From NCBI GenBank assembly GCA_025454795.1, contig JALONT010000019.1, positions 1 through 57,140 of the forward strand: a stretch of DNA of 57,140 bases, read 5' to 3'. Positions 16,482-24,839 of this stretch are shown here, piece by piece; within the stretch, counting starts at the first letter, position 1, and every line of letters starts with the position of its first letter. Position numbers and translations under genes: made by a program. The DNA is from Bacteroidales bacterium. GTDB lineage: Bacteria > Bacteroidota > Bacteroidia > Bacteroidales > VadinHA17. The notes below the pieces were generated by a model. That model made no database searches. It saw only the letters and a program-made list of their open reading frames with translations, and had not been told where the DNA came from.

Positions 16482-18275
16482 TTACTGAATGATGATCGCG
16501 TCAAACTTGCATTTTCCCATGCATGAACCGCATTTGATACAGATTGCCGGGTTGATAAGGTGAGGTTCTTTCCTTTCCCCTGTGATAGCACCAACCGGAC
16601 ATACTCTAGCGCATGCTGTACAACCAACGCAGTTTGCTGAAATGATGAAGTATTCCATCAGGTCCTTGCATTTTCCTGCAGGACATTTCTTTGCAGTCAC
16701 ATGAGCCACGTACTCTTCCCTGAAGTTATCGAGTGTTGATAAAACCGGGTTTGGTGAACTCTGACCAAGTCCGCAAAGAGAAGTGTCCTTGATTACCAGG
16801 CTCATATTTTTAAGACGATCGAGATCTGCCAGCGTGCCTTTACCTTTGGTTATATGTTCCAGGAGCTCATACAAACGCTTGTTTCCGATCCGGCAGGGTG
16901 AACATTTTCCACACGACTCTTCAACTGTGAACTCAAGGAAGAATTTGGCAACTGATACCATACAGTTATCCTCATCCATTATAATAAGGCCACCTGATCC
17001 CATCATCGAACCTGCAGCAATCAGGTTATCAAAATCGATCGGAATATCAAGATGCTTTTCGGTGAGGCATCCGCCTGAAGGACCTCCGGTCTGGGCCGCC
17101 TTAAACTTTTTGCCATGCATAATACCTCCACCAATCTCATATATCACCTCACGAAGAGTAGTCCCCATTGGAACCTCAATCAATCCGACGTTGTTAATTT
17201 TTCCTGCAAGGGCAAATACTTTTGTTCCCTTAGATTTCTCGGAGCCAATAGAAGCAAACCATTCTGCTCCCTTAAGTATTATAGGTGAGATACATGCAAA
17301 TGTCTCTACATTATTGACGTTGGTGGGTTTACCCCTGAACCCTGATTCTGCCGGGAATGGCGGTTTCACAGTGGGTTCTCCCCGCAAACCTTCCATTGAA
17401 TGAATAAGTGCAGTTTCTTCACCGCATACAAATGCTCCGGCCCCATACCTGATCTCAATGTCGAAATCAAAACCTGATCCCATTATATTTTTACCAAGTA
17501 GCCCGTATTCCCTTGCCTGACCTATAGCAGTTTTAAGACGTGCAACTGCCAGGGGATACTCGGCACGGATATAGATAAGTCCCTTATGTGCTTCGATACT
17601 GTAACCGCATATTACCATAGCTTCGAGAACTGCATGCGGATCTCCTTCAAGGACTGACCTGTCCATGAATGCTCCGGGATCGCCTTCATCGGCGTTGCAT
17701 ACAACATATTTCTCTTCTGATTTATTCTTGTAAGCGATCTCCCATTTCAGACCTGAAGGGAAACCGCCACCACCTCTGCCCCTTAAACCCGAGTCTTTTA
17801 TTATTTTAATAACGTCAAGTGGTTTCATTTCTGTAAGCACCTTAGCAAGGGCTTCATAAGCATCATGTGCAATAGCATCCTCAATATTTTCAGGATCAAT
17901 TATGCCGCAATTCCTAAGGACAATCCTGAGCTGTTTCTTATGTAAAGTCATCTCAGTTTCGGTAGCGACAGATTTCTTTGTAACCGGATCCTTGTACAGA
18001 AGTCGTTCAACTTTCCGGTTTTTCATTATTTGTTCGGTTACAATCTCTTTTGCATCTTCCGGTGTAACTTTTGTATAAATCACATCGCCTGGAATTATCT
18101 TGACGATCGGGCCAAGGCTGCAAAGGCCGAAACACCCGGATCTGATCACATGTACGTCATTCTCGAGAGCATTAGCCTCCAGTTCAAGCTTCAGATTATC
18201 AATTAATGCTTCGCTGTTATTCCCGTAGCAGCCCGAGCCACCGCATACTAAAATTTGCATTTTTACTCTTGCCAT
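16482..18275 (-). CDS. hndC: NuoF-like flavin subunit of NAD(P)-linked [FeFe] hydrogenase
   Basis: A 597-residue diaphorase subunit that binds NAD(H) and FMN, homologous to NuoF and HydB/HndC. The N-terminal thioredoxin-like [2Fe-2S] domain (about 1-90) has CGGSGC and CFGLC. The FMN/NAD core includes GRGGGGFPSG (about 167-176) and CNADEGDPGAFMDRS, followed by an SLBB domain and the 4Fe-4S site ESCGKCSPCRIGNKRL (about 457). The C-terminus adds two ferredoxin clusters CVGCTACARVCP and CIKCGSCMGKC (about 555-590). A strong GGAGGA ribosome site sits 7 nt before the ATG, unusual because Bacteroidota rarely rely on one. Gaps of 16 and 11 nt join it to hndB and hndD. Confidence 0.96.
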   Translation of the reverse strand: MARVKMQILVCGGSGCYGNNSEALIDNLKLELEANALENDVHVIRSGCFGLCSLGPIVKIIPGDVIYTKVTPEDAKEIVTEQIMKNRKVERLLYKDPVTKKSVATETEMTLHKKQLRIVLRNCGIIDPENIEDAIAHDAYEALAKVLTEMKPLDVIKIIKDSGLRGRGGGGFPSGLKWEIAYKNKSEEKYVVCNADEGDPGAFMDRSVLEGDPHAVLEAMVICGYSIEAHKGLIYIRAEYPLAVARLKTAIGQAREYGLLGKNIMGSGFDFDIEIRYGAGAFVCGEETALIHSMEGLRGEPTVKPPFPAESGFRGKPTNVNNVETFACISPIILKGAEWFASIGSEKSKGTKVFALAGKINNVGLIEVPMGTTLREVIYEIGGGIMHGKKFKAAQTGGPSGGCLTEKHLDIPIDFDNLIAAGSMMGSGGLIIMDEDNCMVSVAKFFLEFTVEESCGKCSPCRIGNKRLYELLEHITKGKGTLADLDRLKNMSLVIKDTSLCGLGQSSPNPVLSTLDNFREEYVAHVTAKKCPAGKCKDLMEYFIISANCVGCTACARVCPVGAITGERKEPHLINPAICIKCGSCMGKCKFDAIIIQ

Positions 18276-18291
18276 GTTTTATCCTCCACGG

Positions 18292-18660
18292 TTAAATAGT
18301 GCGAAAGTTTGAAGGTAGTACCCCATCAACTAACTCCCTGTTCTTGATATACTTTTCAATAATCTCGTCAGCTTTGAGCTTGTCGACATTCCCAAAAACA
18401 ACCGGTGCTTCACCTGGTAATTTTACCTCTATAGTAGGCTCTGCAAAGCTGTACCCCATATCACCGGTACGTATGATTGCCGCATCTATGTTCCTTTTTT
18501 CAAGTTCCACCTTCATAAATTCATATATTTCTTTTGCTCCGGATGCCAGCCCGCTTGTTCCCATATGGACCCTTATCCGTAACTTTTCTTTTTCTGACAT
18601 CTTCTTTATGATGTCAGTTTTTATTCTTGTTAGTTCGGCAGGCGATTTAATTATTTTCAT
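18292..18660 (-). CDS. hndB: HndB-type thioredoxin-fold hydrogenase subunit lacking all cysteines
   Basis: A 122-residue cytoplasmic protein matching the HndB / (2Fe-2S) ferredoxin-domain family that heads hydrogenase operons. It keeps the family frame GLASGAKEIYEFM, FAEPTIEVKLPGE, and DEIIEKYIKNRELVDG. However, it contains no cysteine at all: where relatives usually carry Cys, this one reads GTSGLASG and TGDMGYSFAEP (Ser, Asp, Ser). It therefore should not bind a [2Fe-2S] cluster. I prefer the start at 18660 because HndB proteins begin MKIIK-like and because the likely promoter at 18720 leaves only a very short leader for the alternative ATG at 18699. It is first in the operon. Confidence 0.85.
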   Translation of the reverse strand: MKIIKSPAELTRIKTDIIKKMSEKEKLRIRVHMGTSGLASGAKEIYEFMKVELEKRNIDAAIIRTGDMGYSFAEPTIEVKLPGEAPVVFGNVDKLKADEIIEKYIKNRELVDGVLPSNFRTI

Positions 18661-18719
18661 ATTTACTTGATTTACAAGTGAATGATAATACAAGATCATT
18701 AACCAGACTATTTACGATA

Positions 18720-18727
18720 CAAAATTA
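18720..18727 (-). promoter_or_regulatory. Bacteroidota -7 promoter element for the hydrogenase operon
   Basis: The minus strand reads TAATTTTG, an exact TAnnTTTG match, about 60 nt upstream of the preferred hndB start. No good TTTG -33 box is visible. The surrounding gap 18661-18943 is very AT-rich and otherwise featureless. Confidence 0.5.
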
Positions 18728-18943
18728 GAAAATTAATTGTTAATAATATAACATTGTTAATAAAATAACAGTAATTTTAAACATTTCTAAATAAGATATT
18801 TTATAGAGCAGTTCCGGGAATTTGTGTTAATCAAAAAACAGAAGTAAAATAATTTTGTTTTCTAATATACAAAAACCATTTAAAAGGAGGATCATTTTTC
18901 AGGTTAGAATCCGGGAAGAGCAAAATAATTCAGAATATCTTTA

Positions 18944-19642
18944 TCATACATGGAAAAAGCTATCGAGCTTATTTCCTTTTTTCATCCTGTAATGTGCGAA
19001 AAGCAGAACCAGTGCAATAGGCAAAATGGAGACTGCTGCAATTAAAGACCATCGCACATCGGCACGGCCCAGAATATACCTGTCAATAATTATTTCAGTA
19101 ATGATACAGAATCCTGCAACAGACAGGAAGATAATGGCCAGAATATTAAAACCCTTAAAACGAGCATACTGATATAATATAACAGACAGGCATACAAAAA
19201 AAACTAATGCCAGGGTAACAGGCAATCCTATCTGGATAAACCATGTTGCTTTTACAGAGATGAGGTCAAACATAAGAAGCATAAACAGAACCGTTGCTGA
19301 AAGTCCTGTTATAAGCATCCATGGTTTCCGGAATTTAAGCAAAATACACGTAAGGAATAACCATGCTGAAATAATCGATATATCTGCAAAGAGTGACCAT
19401 TTAATTCCTTTTCCAATAACCAGGTCGACGATTGTGCAGACAGCAATTCCTGAGAATGCAATGATACCTGTTAATTCCCAGATATGTTTCCTGGTCTCTT
19501 TCTTATGGAGATGAATAATATCGGATGGATAACTCACGGTCCCGGCAACCCTGCTGACCGGATCCCCGGGATTTTTTCCGCATAACGGGCACTGCTTCAG
19601 GTTCTCCTCAAGTTCCACACCACAATTACTGCATAAATTCAT
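18944..19642 (-). CDS. Zinc-ribbon membrane protein (DUF6320-like)
   Basis: A 232-residue inner-membrane protein. Residues 4-23 form a zinc ribbon with CSNCG and CPLCG. After a loop of about 30 residues there are six predicted membrane helices between about 52 and 222 (for example LTGIIAFSGIAVCTIVDLVI, WLFLTCILL, IVFFVCLSVILYQY-like segments). It resembles the DUF6320 family, which I recall as a frequent neighbour of alcohol acetyltransferase-like genes; here the gap is only 11 nt. The function is unknown; a membrane partner or anchor for the upstream acyltransferase is inference. Confidence 0.72.
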   Translation of the reverse strand: MNLCSNCGVELEENLKQCPLCGKNPGDPVSRVAGTVSYPSDIIHLHKKETRKHIWELTGIIAFSGIAVCTIVDLVIGKGIKWSLFADISIISAWLFLTCILLKFRKPWMLITGLSATVLFMLLMFDLISVKATWFIQIGLPVTLALVFFVCLSVILYQYARFKGFNILAIIFLSVAGFCIITEIIIDRYILGRADVRWSLIAAVSILPIALVLLFAHYRMKKGNKLDSFFHV

Positions 19643-19653
19643 GACAAACTCAT

Positions 19654-20961
19654 TTAGTTGTTATTCAATATTTTAATATGGATTCCGGAATCTGAAAGAT
19701 GCTTTAAAATATGTCGTTCAAGCTCATTTGACTGAGTTATGTTACAAAAACAGAGCCTTAGCTTATCCTTAAAAGATACCATTGCGCAGCTAACTTTAAC
19801 TTTTAAATTGGGTGGAGGAGGAATAATCTCAAATGATTCGATAAGTTCCTGCATTTCCACGGGAACCTTTACTGATCCGAGGTTTGTGATTATCCCGGTA
19901 AAGCGCTTTGATCCCAGTCCCTTGTATACGGCTGAAATAGCCATTCGCTTTATGAACAGCGGCATTATCCTTAAAATAAGTTGTTTCTCATGCGACACAT
20001 TCGACGACAGGAATCTGGCTATCTGCTTTATGTCGGATTCTGCCTGGATGAACAGGTGGATCATTCTTACCATTTCCTCAAAGGTGTATGTGCCAAGCCT
20101 CATATCCACTTCAGGCAGAATAAAAAGAGAAAAATTCCGCATAGTCCTGCTGGGAAGCTTATTTCTCAGGTTAACAGGGACTTCAGTCCTTAAAACATTG
20201 CCCTTTTGTTTTCTCCCTTTCTCTTTTTCGGACAGATAGATTTTCTGAAGCGAAAAAAGATAAACTGAAACGATATATTCAGTAATCGTAACTTTGTGGC
20301 TTCGTGCAACCTCCAGTAATTCATTAACATCCATTTCAGCCCTGATCACTTTCAGTCTTGGCTTCTTATTGAGCCTGAATGGTATATGCCATGCTTTCGC
20401 CAGCTTATCAGGAGGCGGCAGTTTCTGGAAGAATTTATTATAACCATCTTCGATTTCCTCCTCAGAGAACGGAGTCTCCGGCAGTATTATCCCTTCCGAT
20501 GTTCTGATATGGTTACCTGATATTGTCAGATATGTGTAAAGCAGTGATTTAAAGTATTCGAAAGCACCATATCCGTCGGTAAGGATATGTATGAACTCCA
20601 CTGATATCCTGTTTGATTTCACAAGCACACGAAATAGAGGCTCGTTATTTCTTTTTATTGCAAATGCAGTACAGGGGATATTCTCTTCAACCAGAATCCT
20701 GGGGGGTCTGTTGTTAAATTCGAGGAAATGCCAGAACAGACCGCTTCCAAGAGAGACACTGAAATAGGGAAATCTTTCTGAAGTGATCTCAACTGCATCC
20801 CTGATAGCTGAGTATTTTACAGGTTCCTTCAGATATGCAGTCACCCTGAAAACAGACGTGAGCTCGGATGAAGTAATTGCCGGAAAAAGTTTTGCACAAT
20901 TATCAAGCTTAAGCCAGCCTCTTTCCTGAAAAGATCTTTTATTTATACCCTTCCCCTCCAT
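19654..20961 (-). CDS. Condensation-fold acyltransferase (alcohol acetyltransferase-like)
   Basis: A 435-residue protein of the CoA-dependent acyltransferase / condensation-domain superfamily. The catalytic HxxxDG motif is HILTDG at about 128-133, following SVEFI. The N-terminal half begins WLKLDNCAKLFPAI, characteristic of bacterial alcohol acetyltransferase-like proteins. The second half has a DFGWG-equivalent region replaced by GIITNLGSVKVP (about 362-373). No signal peptide. The acyl donor and acceptor are unknown; wax ester, lipid or small-alcohol acylation are all possible. It is first in a two-gene operon with the zinc-ribbon membrane protein. Confidence 0.75.
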   Translation of the reverse strand: MEGKGINKRSFQERGWLKLDNCAKLFPAITSSELTSVFRVTAYLKEPVKYSAIRDAVEITSERFPYFSVSLGSGLFWHFLEFNNRPPRILVEENIPCTAFAIKRNNEPLFRVLVKSNRISVEFIHILTDGYGAFEYFKSLLYTYLTISGNHIRTSEGIILPETPFSEEEIEDGYNKFFQKLPPPDKLAKAWHIPFRLNKKPRLKVIRAEMDVNELLEVARSHKVTITEYIVSVYLFSLQKIYLSEKEKGRKQKGNVLRTEVPVNLRNKLPSRTMRNFSLFILPEVDMRLGTYTFEEMVRMIHLFIQAESDIKQIARFLSSNVSHEKQLILRIMPLFIKRMAISAVYKGLGSKRFTGIITNLGSVKVPVEMQELIESFEIIPPPPNLKVKVSCAMVSFKDKLRLCFCNITQSNELERHILKHLSDSGIHIKILNNN

Positions 20962-21051
20962 TAAGTTCTGTAAAAGTATGAAATGTTTGTTAAAAACTCA
21001 TTAATGTTGTTTTACCTGTTAACCCTTTCCTTTATAATTATGTAAAATTCT

Positions 21052-21059
21052 TACTTTTG
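21052..21059 (+). promoter_or_regulatory. Bacteroidota -7 promoter element for the S9 peptidase gene
   Basis: TACTTTTG matches TAnnTTTG exactly, 45 nt upstream of the ATG at 21104. No clear -33 TTTG. Confidence 0.5.
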
Positions 21060-21103
21060 TTGATCTCACAAATAATAATGTTAAAGATTTAATATTCATA
21101 CAA

Positions 21104-23263
21104 ATGATCCTAAGTCTCAGAAGATTCAGCTTTTTATTCGCATTGCTATATATATCTGTAAATCAGATTTATGCGCAAATGCCCATCCGTACGGCCAACC
21201 AGGTTGCCATTCTTGGATGGATTGACGATACTCATTACCTGATCCGGAATTTTGATGCCGAAAAGAAACTTGTCACCATGAGTGTCAATATCAAAACAGG
21301 TAAAAGCATCATCTATACTCCCCCGAAATCAGGCAGAGAATTACTGATAGAGTCACTTCCGGCAGGTGAAACGATCGGAATGAACGATGCTGAAAGCTCT
21401 GATATGAAAAGAGCGGTTATTTTCAGGGACAACGATCTTTTTTACTTTCATAAAGGAGATAAAGAGCTCAGGAGACTGACAAACGACATAAGTTCTGAAG
21501 TAAATGCCCGTTTTTCTCCGGACGGCAATAAAATTGCATATACCAAAAACAAGGATCTCTTTGTTTTTGATCTGGTCAATAATAAAGAGATACGACTCAC
21601 TTCCGATGCATCTGATAGAATTTATAATGGTTATTCTGCCTGGGTTTATATGGAAGAGATTCTGACGAGGGCAAGCAGGTATGCGGCTTTCTGGTGGTCT
21701 CCTGATGGGGAAAAGTTAGCCTACCTCAGGACCGATGAAACTGATGTGCCTGTTTTTACACTGAACCGTCTTGATGAGGCAGATGGAATCCATGGTACTC
21801 TTGAAGTGGTTCCCTATCCTAAAGCAGGGGATCCGAATCCAAAAGTAAAAATGGGAATCGCAGATATTTCTTCAGGTAAAACCACCTGGATCAAGACAGA
21901 TTATTCTGTTGATCAGTATATTGCATGGCCTTTCTGGACACCCGACAGCAAAAAACTTGCAGTACAGGTTGTAAACCGTGACCAGAACGATTTGCAGATC
22001 ATTCTTGCTGATGCTGAGACAGGGGATTATAAACGGATATATGATGAGAATAATAATACATGGGTCGAATTCCGGGAAGATATTTATGTGATGAAAAATG
22101 GAACCGGTTTTATAATCAGGAGCTATAAAAGCGGATGGGAGAATCTTTACTATTATGGATGGGATGGAAAACTGACCTCGCAGCTTACAAATTTTAATTT
22201 CAGGGTAAATTCCATCAACAGTGTCGACGAAGATCAAAAAGTTGTTTATTTCTCCGCTACCGGTTCAGAATCGACAGATAATCATGTATTCAGAGTTGGA
22301 CTTGACGGAAAAAACCTGCTGCAGATAACAAAAGGGAATGGTACACACAATATAAGTATTTCACCTGAAGGAAGTTATTTTATCGATACATGGAACAGTA
22401 TAGTCAGTGCAGGTTCAATAATTGCCTATGATAAAAAGGGCAACCAGATGAAGGTGATATATAAATTTGAACAGCCGGCTTTTGATCCGGCGGAACATGC
22501 GAAAGCAGAATTTGTAAAGATCCCTACTGCTGATGGTCTCTTCGATATGCCTGCAATTGTCACATACCCTCTGGACTTTGATCCTTCAAAAAAATACCCT
22601 GTTGTATTTGACATTTATGGAGGTCCCGATTCCAAAAATGTGTCGAACAAGTGGCAGGGGACCAATCTTTCATGGTATTCCAGGAATGGTATTATTAAAT
22701 TCACTATCGATCACAGGGGTTCCGGTCATTTCGGCAAGAAAGGTCTTGATTACATGTATCGATGCCTTGGTAAATGGGAGATAATTGATTATGAAGAAGC
22801 TGTGAAATGGCTTCTTGCAAAGCCTTTTGTGGATGGCTCAAAGATCGGGATTACAGGAACATCATATGGTGGTTATCTGACATGTCTGGCCCTGACTAAA
22901 GGTGCAGACTACTGGACTCATGGAGTAGCCGGTATGCCGGTTTCTGATCACAGGCTTTATGATAATATTTATACAGAGCGCTTCATGGATACTCCGCAGG
23001 ATAATCCTGAAGGATATAAAGATGGCTCAGTACTTTCTTATACTAAAAACCTTAAGGGAAAGATTTATATCTATCATGCAGATATGGATGATAATGTTCA
23101 TATGCAAAACTCAATTTATTTTATCTCAAAACTACAGGATGAGGGTAAAACATTCAGGTTCATGCTATATCCAAATGGCCGTCACGGATGGGGAGGACCA
23201 AAAAGTTTTCATGTACGAAATGAAACAAACAACTTCTGGCTTGAGAGTTTCTTTGGGAAATAA
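21104..23263 (+). CDS. Dipeptidyl peptidase IV-like S9 family serine peptidase
   Basis: A 719-residue exported exopeptidase of family S9B. The signal peptide spans about 1-25 (FSFLFALLYISVNQIYAQ). The N-terminal eight-bladed beta-propeller (about 30-470) includes SPDGNKIAYTKNKDLFVFD and the EE motif region YMEEILTRASRY that fixes the substrate amino terminus in DPP-IV enzymes. The alpha/beta hydrolase domain carries GTSYGGY with Ser near 589, Asp in HADMDDNVH near 660, and His in GRHGWGG near 693. It would cleave dipeptides, typically X-Pro, from peptides in the periplasm or at the outer membrane. It is monocistronic by its own promoter. Confidence 0.94.
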   Translation: MILSLRRFSFLFALLYISVNQIYAQMPIRTANQVAILGWIDDTHYLIRNFDAEKKLVTMSVNIKTGKSIIYTPPKSGRELLIESLPAGETIGMNDAESSDMKRAVIFRDNDLFYFHKGDKELRRLTNDISSEVNARFSPDGNKIAYTKNKDLFVFDLVNNKEIRLTSDASDRIYNGYSAWVYMEEILTRASRYAAFWWSPDGEKLAYLRTDETDVPVFTLNRLDEADGIHGTLEVVPYPKAGDPNPKVKMGIADISSGKTTWIKTDYSVDQYIAWPFWTPDSKKLAVQVVNRDQNDLQIILADAETGDYKRIYDENNNTWVEFREDIYVMKNGTGFIIRSYKSGWENLYYYGWDGKLTSQLTNFNFRVNSINSVDEDQKVVYFSATGSESTDNHVFRVGLDGKNLLQITKGNGTHNISISPEGSYFIDTWNSIVSAGSIIAYDKKGNQMKVIYKFEQPAFDPAEHAKAEFVKIPTADGLFDMPAIVTYPLDFDPSKKYPVVFDIYGGPDSKNVSNKWQGTNLSWYSRNGIIKFTIDHRGSGHFGKKGLDYMYRCLGKWEIIDYEEAVKWLLAKPFVDGSKIGITGTSYGGYLTCLALTKGADYWTHGVAGMPVSDHRLYDNIYTERFMDTPQDNPEGYKDGSVLSYTKNLKGKIYIYHADMDDNVHMQNSIYFISKLQDEGKTFRFMLYPNGRHGWGGPKSFHVRNETNNFWLESFFGK

Positions 23264-23334
23264 TAAATAATCAGTTGGGCTTGTACATATTAATAGTTTG
23301 TCTACAGAATACTGCTTGATTTGTTTTTGTTTGC

Positions 23335-23342
23335 TATATTCG
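23335..23342 (+). promoter_or_regulatory. Possible -7 element for the transhydrogenase operon
   Basis: TATATTCG differs by one base from TAnnTTTG and lies 22 nt before the pntA ATG, in a T-rich stretch. Weak prediction from sequence and position only. Confidence 0.3.
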
Positions 23343-23364
23343 ACGAAAAATTAAACCTGACTTT

Positions 23365-24495
23365 ATGCTTGTAGGAATACTCAAGGAGTCCGGAAGCGAA
23401 AACAGAGTGGCTATGCTCCCCGGAGAAGCTGCCCACCTGATAAAACCGGGCGTGAAAGTGCTCGTCGAAACCGGGGCAGGCAACCAAGCTTTTGCATCTG
23501 ACGGTGAATACCAGAGAGCAGGTATCACACCATCATCCCGGGATGATATACTTTCAAAAGCTGCACTTGTTCTTACTGTAAATCCTATCCCGGAGGATGA
23601 TTTGGAACTATGCAGGGAAGGACAGGTCCTTTGCTCGGTACTGAATCCGGTGGAAAACAGCAAATGGCTGGAAAAGGCGCGTTCACAGGGACTTACAGTT
23701 CTGGCCCTCGATCTTGTACCGCGAACCACAAAAGCCCAGGCAATGGATATTCTGTCATCAATGGCGACAGTCGCAGGTTATAAAGCAGTGCTTCATGCAG
23801 CCTCCATGATACCTAAATTTTTTCCGATGTTTATGTCTGCGGCAGGTACCATAAAACCATCACGGGTTCTTATACTCGGAGCAGGTGTTGCAGGACTGCA
23901 GGCAACTGCTATTGCAAGAAAACTGGGTGCTATTGTTGAAGTTTTTGATGTACGTTCGGCAGTAAAAGAAGAGGTTAAAAGTCTCGGAGGAAAATTTATT
24001 GAAGTAGCAGGTGCCAGGGAGGATGCTGCTGCTGGAGGTTATGCTGTTGAGCAGACTGAAGAATTTAAGATAAAACAACTGGAGCTTATACAGAAGCGGT
24101 CCATAGCGGCTGATGTTGTTATAGCAACGGCCCAGATCCCCTGTAAAAGGGCTCCTGTGCTTCTGCTGAAAGAGACTGTTAACAGAATGAAACCAGGTTC
24201 AGTGATCATTGACCTTGCAGCCTCAACAGGCGGAAACTGTGAGCTCACTGAGAACGGCAAGAGCATTATTGTAAACGGTGTGACAATAGTCGGGAAATCA
24301 GATTATCCTTCCGATATGCCAACAGATGCCAGCAAAATGTTCGGGAACAATATCAATAACCTGCTGAAGATCATGATTGATAAGGATGGTAAACTGAATC
24401 TTAACATGCAGAACGATATCATCAATGGAACAACAGCAGTGCATAATAAAGAATATGTGAGTCAGAGAGTCAGACAAATGCTTAATATCAAATAG
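23365..24495 (+). CDS. pntA: NAD(P) transhydrogenase subunit alpha part 1 (NAD-binding domain I)
   Basis: Soluble NAD(H)-binding subunit (376 residues) of the proton-translocating transhydrogenase. The N-terminal alanine-dehydrogenase-like lobe starts MLVGILKESGSENRVAMLPGE. The RQD-loop region appears as LVPRTTKAQAMDILSSMATVAGYKAV (shown only in part elsewhere), and the Rossmann fold GAGVAGLQATAIARKLGA is at about 172-189. The mobile loop with TAQIP is near 255. The subunit is split from the membrane part, as in Rhodospirillum and in contrast to the fused E. coli PntA. Followed closely by pntAB and pntB. Confidence 0.95.
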   Translation: MLVGILKESGSENRVAMLPGEAAHLIKPGVKVLVETGAGNQAFASDGEYQRAGITPSSRDDILSKAALVLTVNPIPEDDLELCREGQVLCSVLNPVENSKWLEKARSQGLTVLALDLVPRTTKAQAMDILSSMATVAGYKAVLHAASMIPKFFPMFMSAAGTIKPSRVLILGAGVAGLQATAIARKLGAIVEVFDVRSAVKEEVKSLGGKFIEVAGAREDAAAGGYAVEQTEEFKIKQLELIQKRSIAADVVIATAQIPCKRAPVLLLKETVNRMKPGSVIIDLAASTGGNCELTENGKSIIVNGVTIVGKSDYPSDMPTDASKMFGNNINNLLKIMIDKDGKLNLNMQNDIINGTTAVHNKEYVSQRVRQMLNIK

Positions 24496-24503
24496 GTTTG
24501 GTC

Positions 24504-24806
24504 ATGGAGAATACTTTAGGATTTTTCTTGCAGCACAGGGAGGCTATTTTTATTGTCATCCTTTCAATCTTCCTTGGAATTGAGGTAATCAGCCATGTAC
24601 CGGCAATACTTCATACGCCATTGATGTCAGGTGCTAATGCCATTCATGGTGTAGTGATCATTGGTGCCATAATCGTAATGGGACATGCAGACACGACTGG
24701 ATCAATGATCCTCGGATTTCTGGCAGTAGTTCTTGGTACCCTGAACGTTGTCGGAGGTTTTGTCGTTACTGACAGGATGCTTGAAATGTTTAAAAAGAAG
24801 AAATAG
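24504..24806 (+). CDS. pntAB: NAD(P) transhydrogenase subunit alpha part 2 (membrane)
   Basis: A 100-residue inner-membrane subunit with three to four hydrophobic helices (IFIVILSIFLGIEVISHV, AIHGVVIIGAIIVMG, MILGFLAVVLGTLNVVGGF). The conserved EVISHVPAILHTPLMSGANAIHG-type segment forms part of the proton channel. I choose the ATG at 24504; an upstream TTG at 24498 would add two residues. It starts 8 nt after pntA, so translation is likely coupled. Confidence 0.94.
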   Translation: MENTLGFFLQHREAIFIVILSIFLGIEVISHVPAILHTPLMSGANAIHGVVIIGAIIVMGHADTTGSMILGFLAVVLGTLNVVGGFVVTDRMLEMFKKKK

Positions 24807-24839
24807 TTAACCTGATTTAAAACGCTAAAGATCAACATA

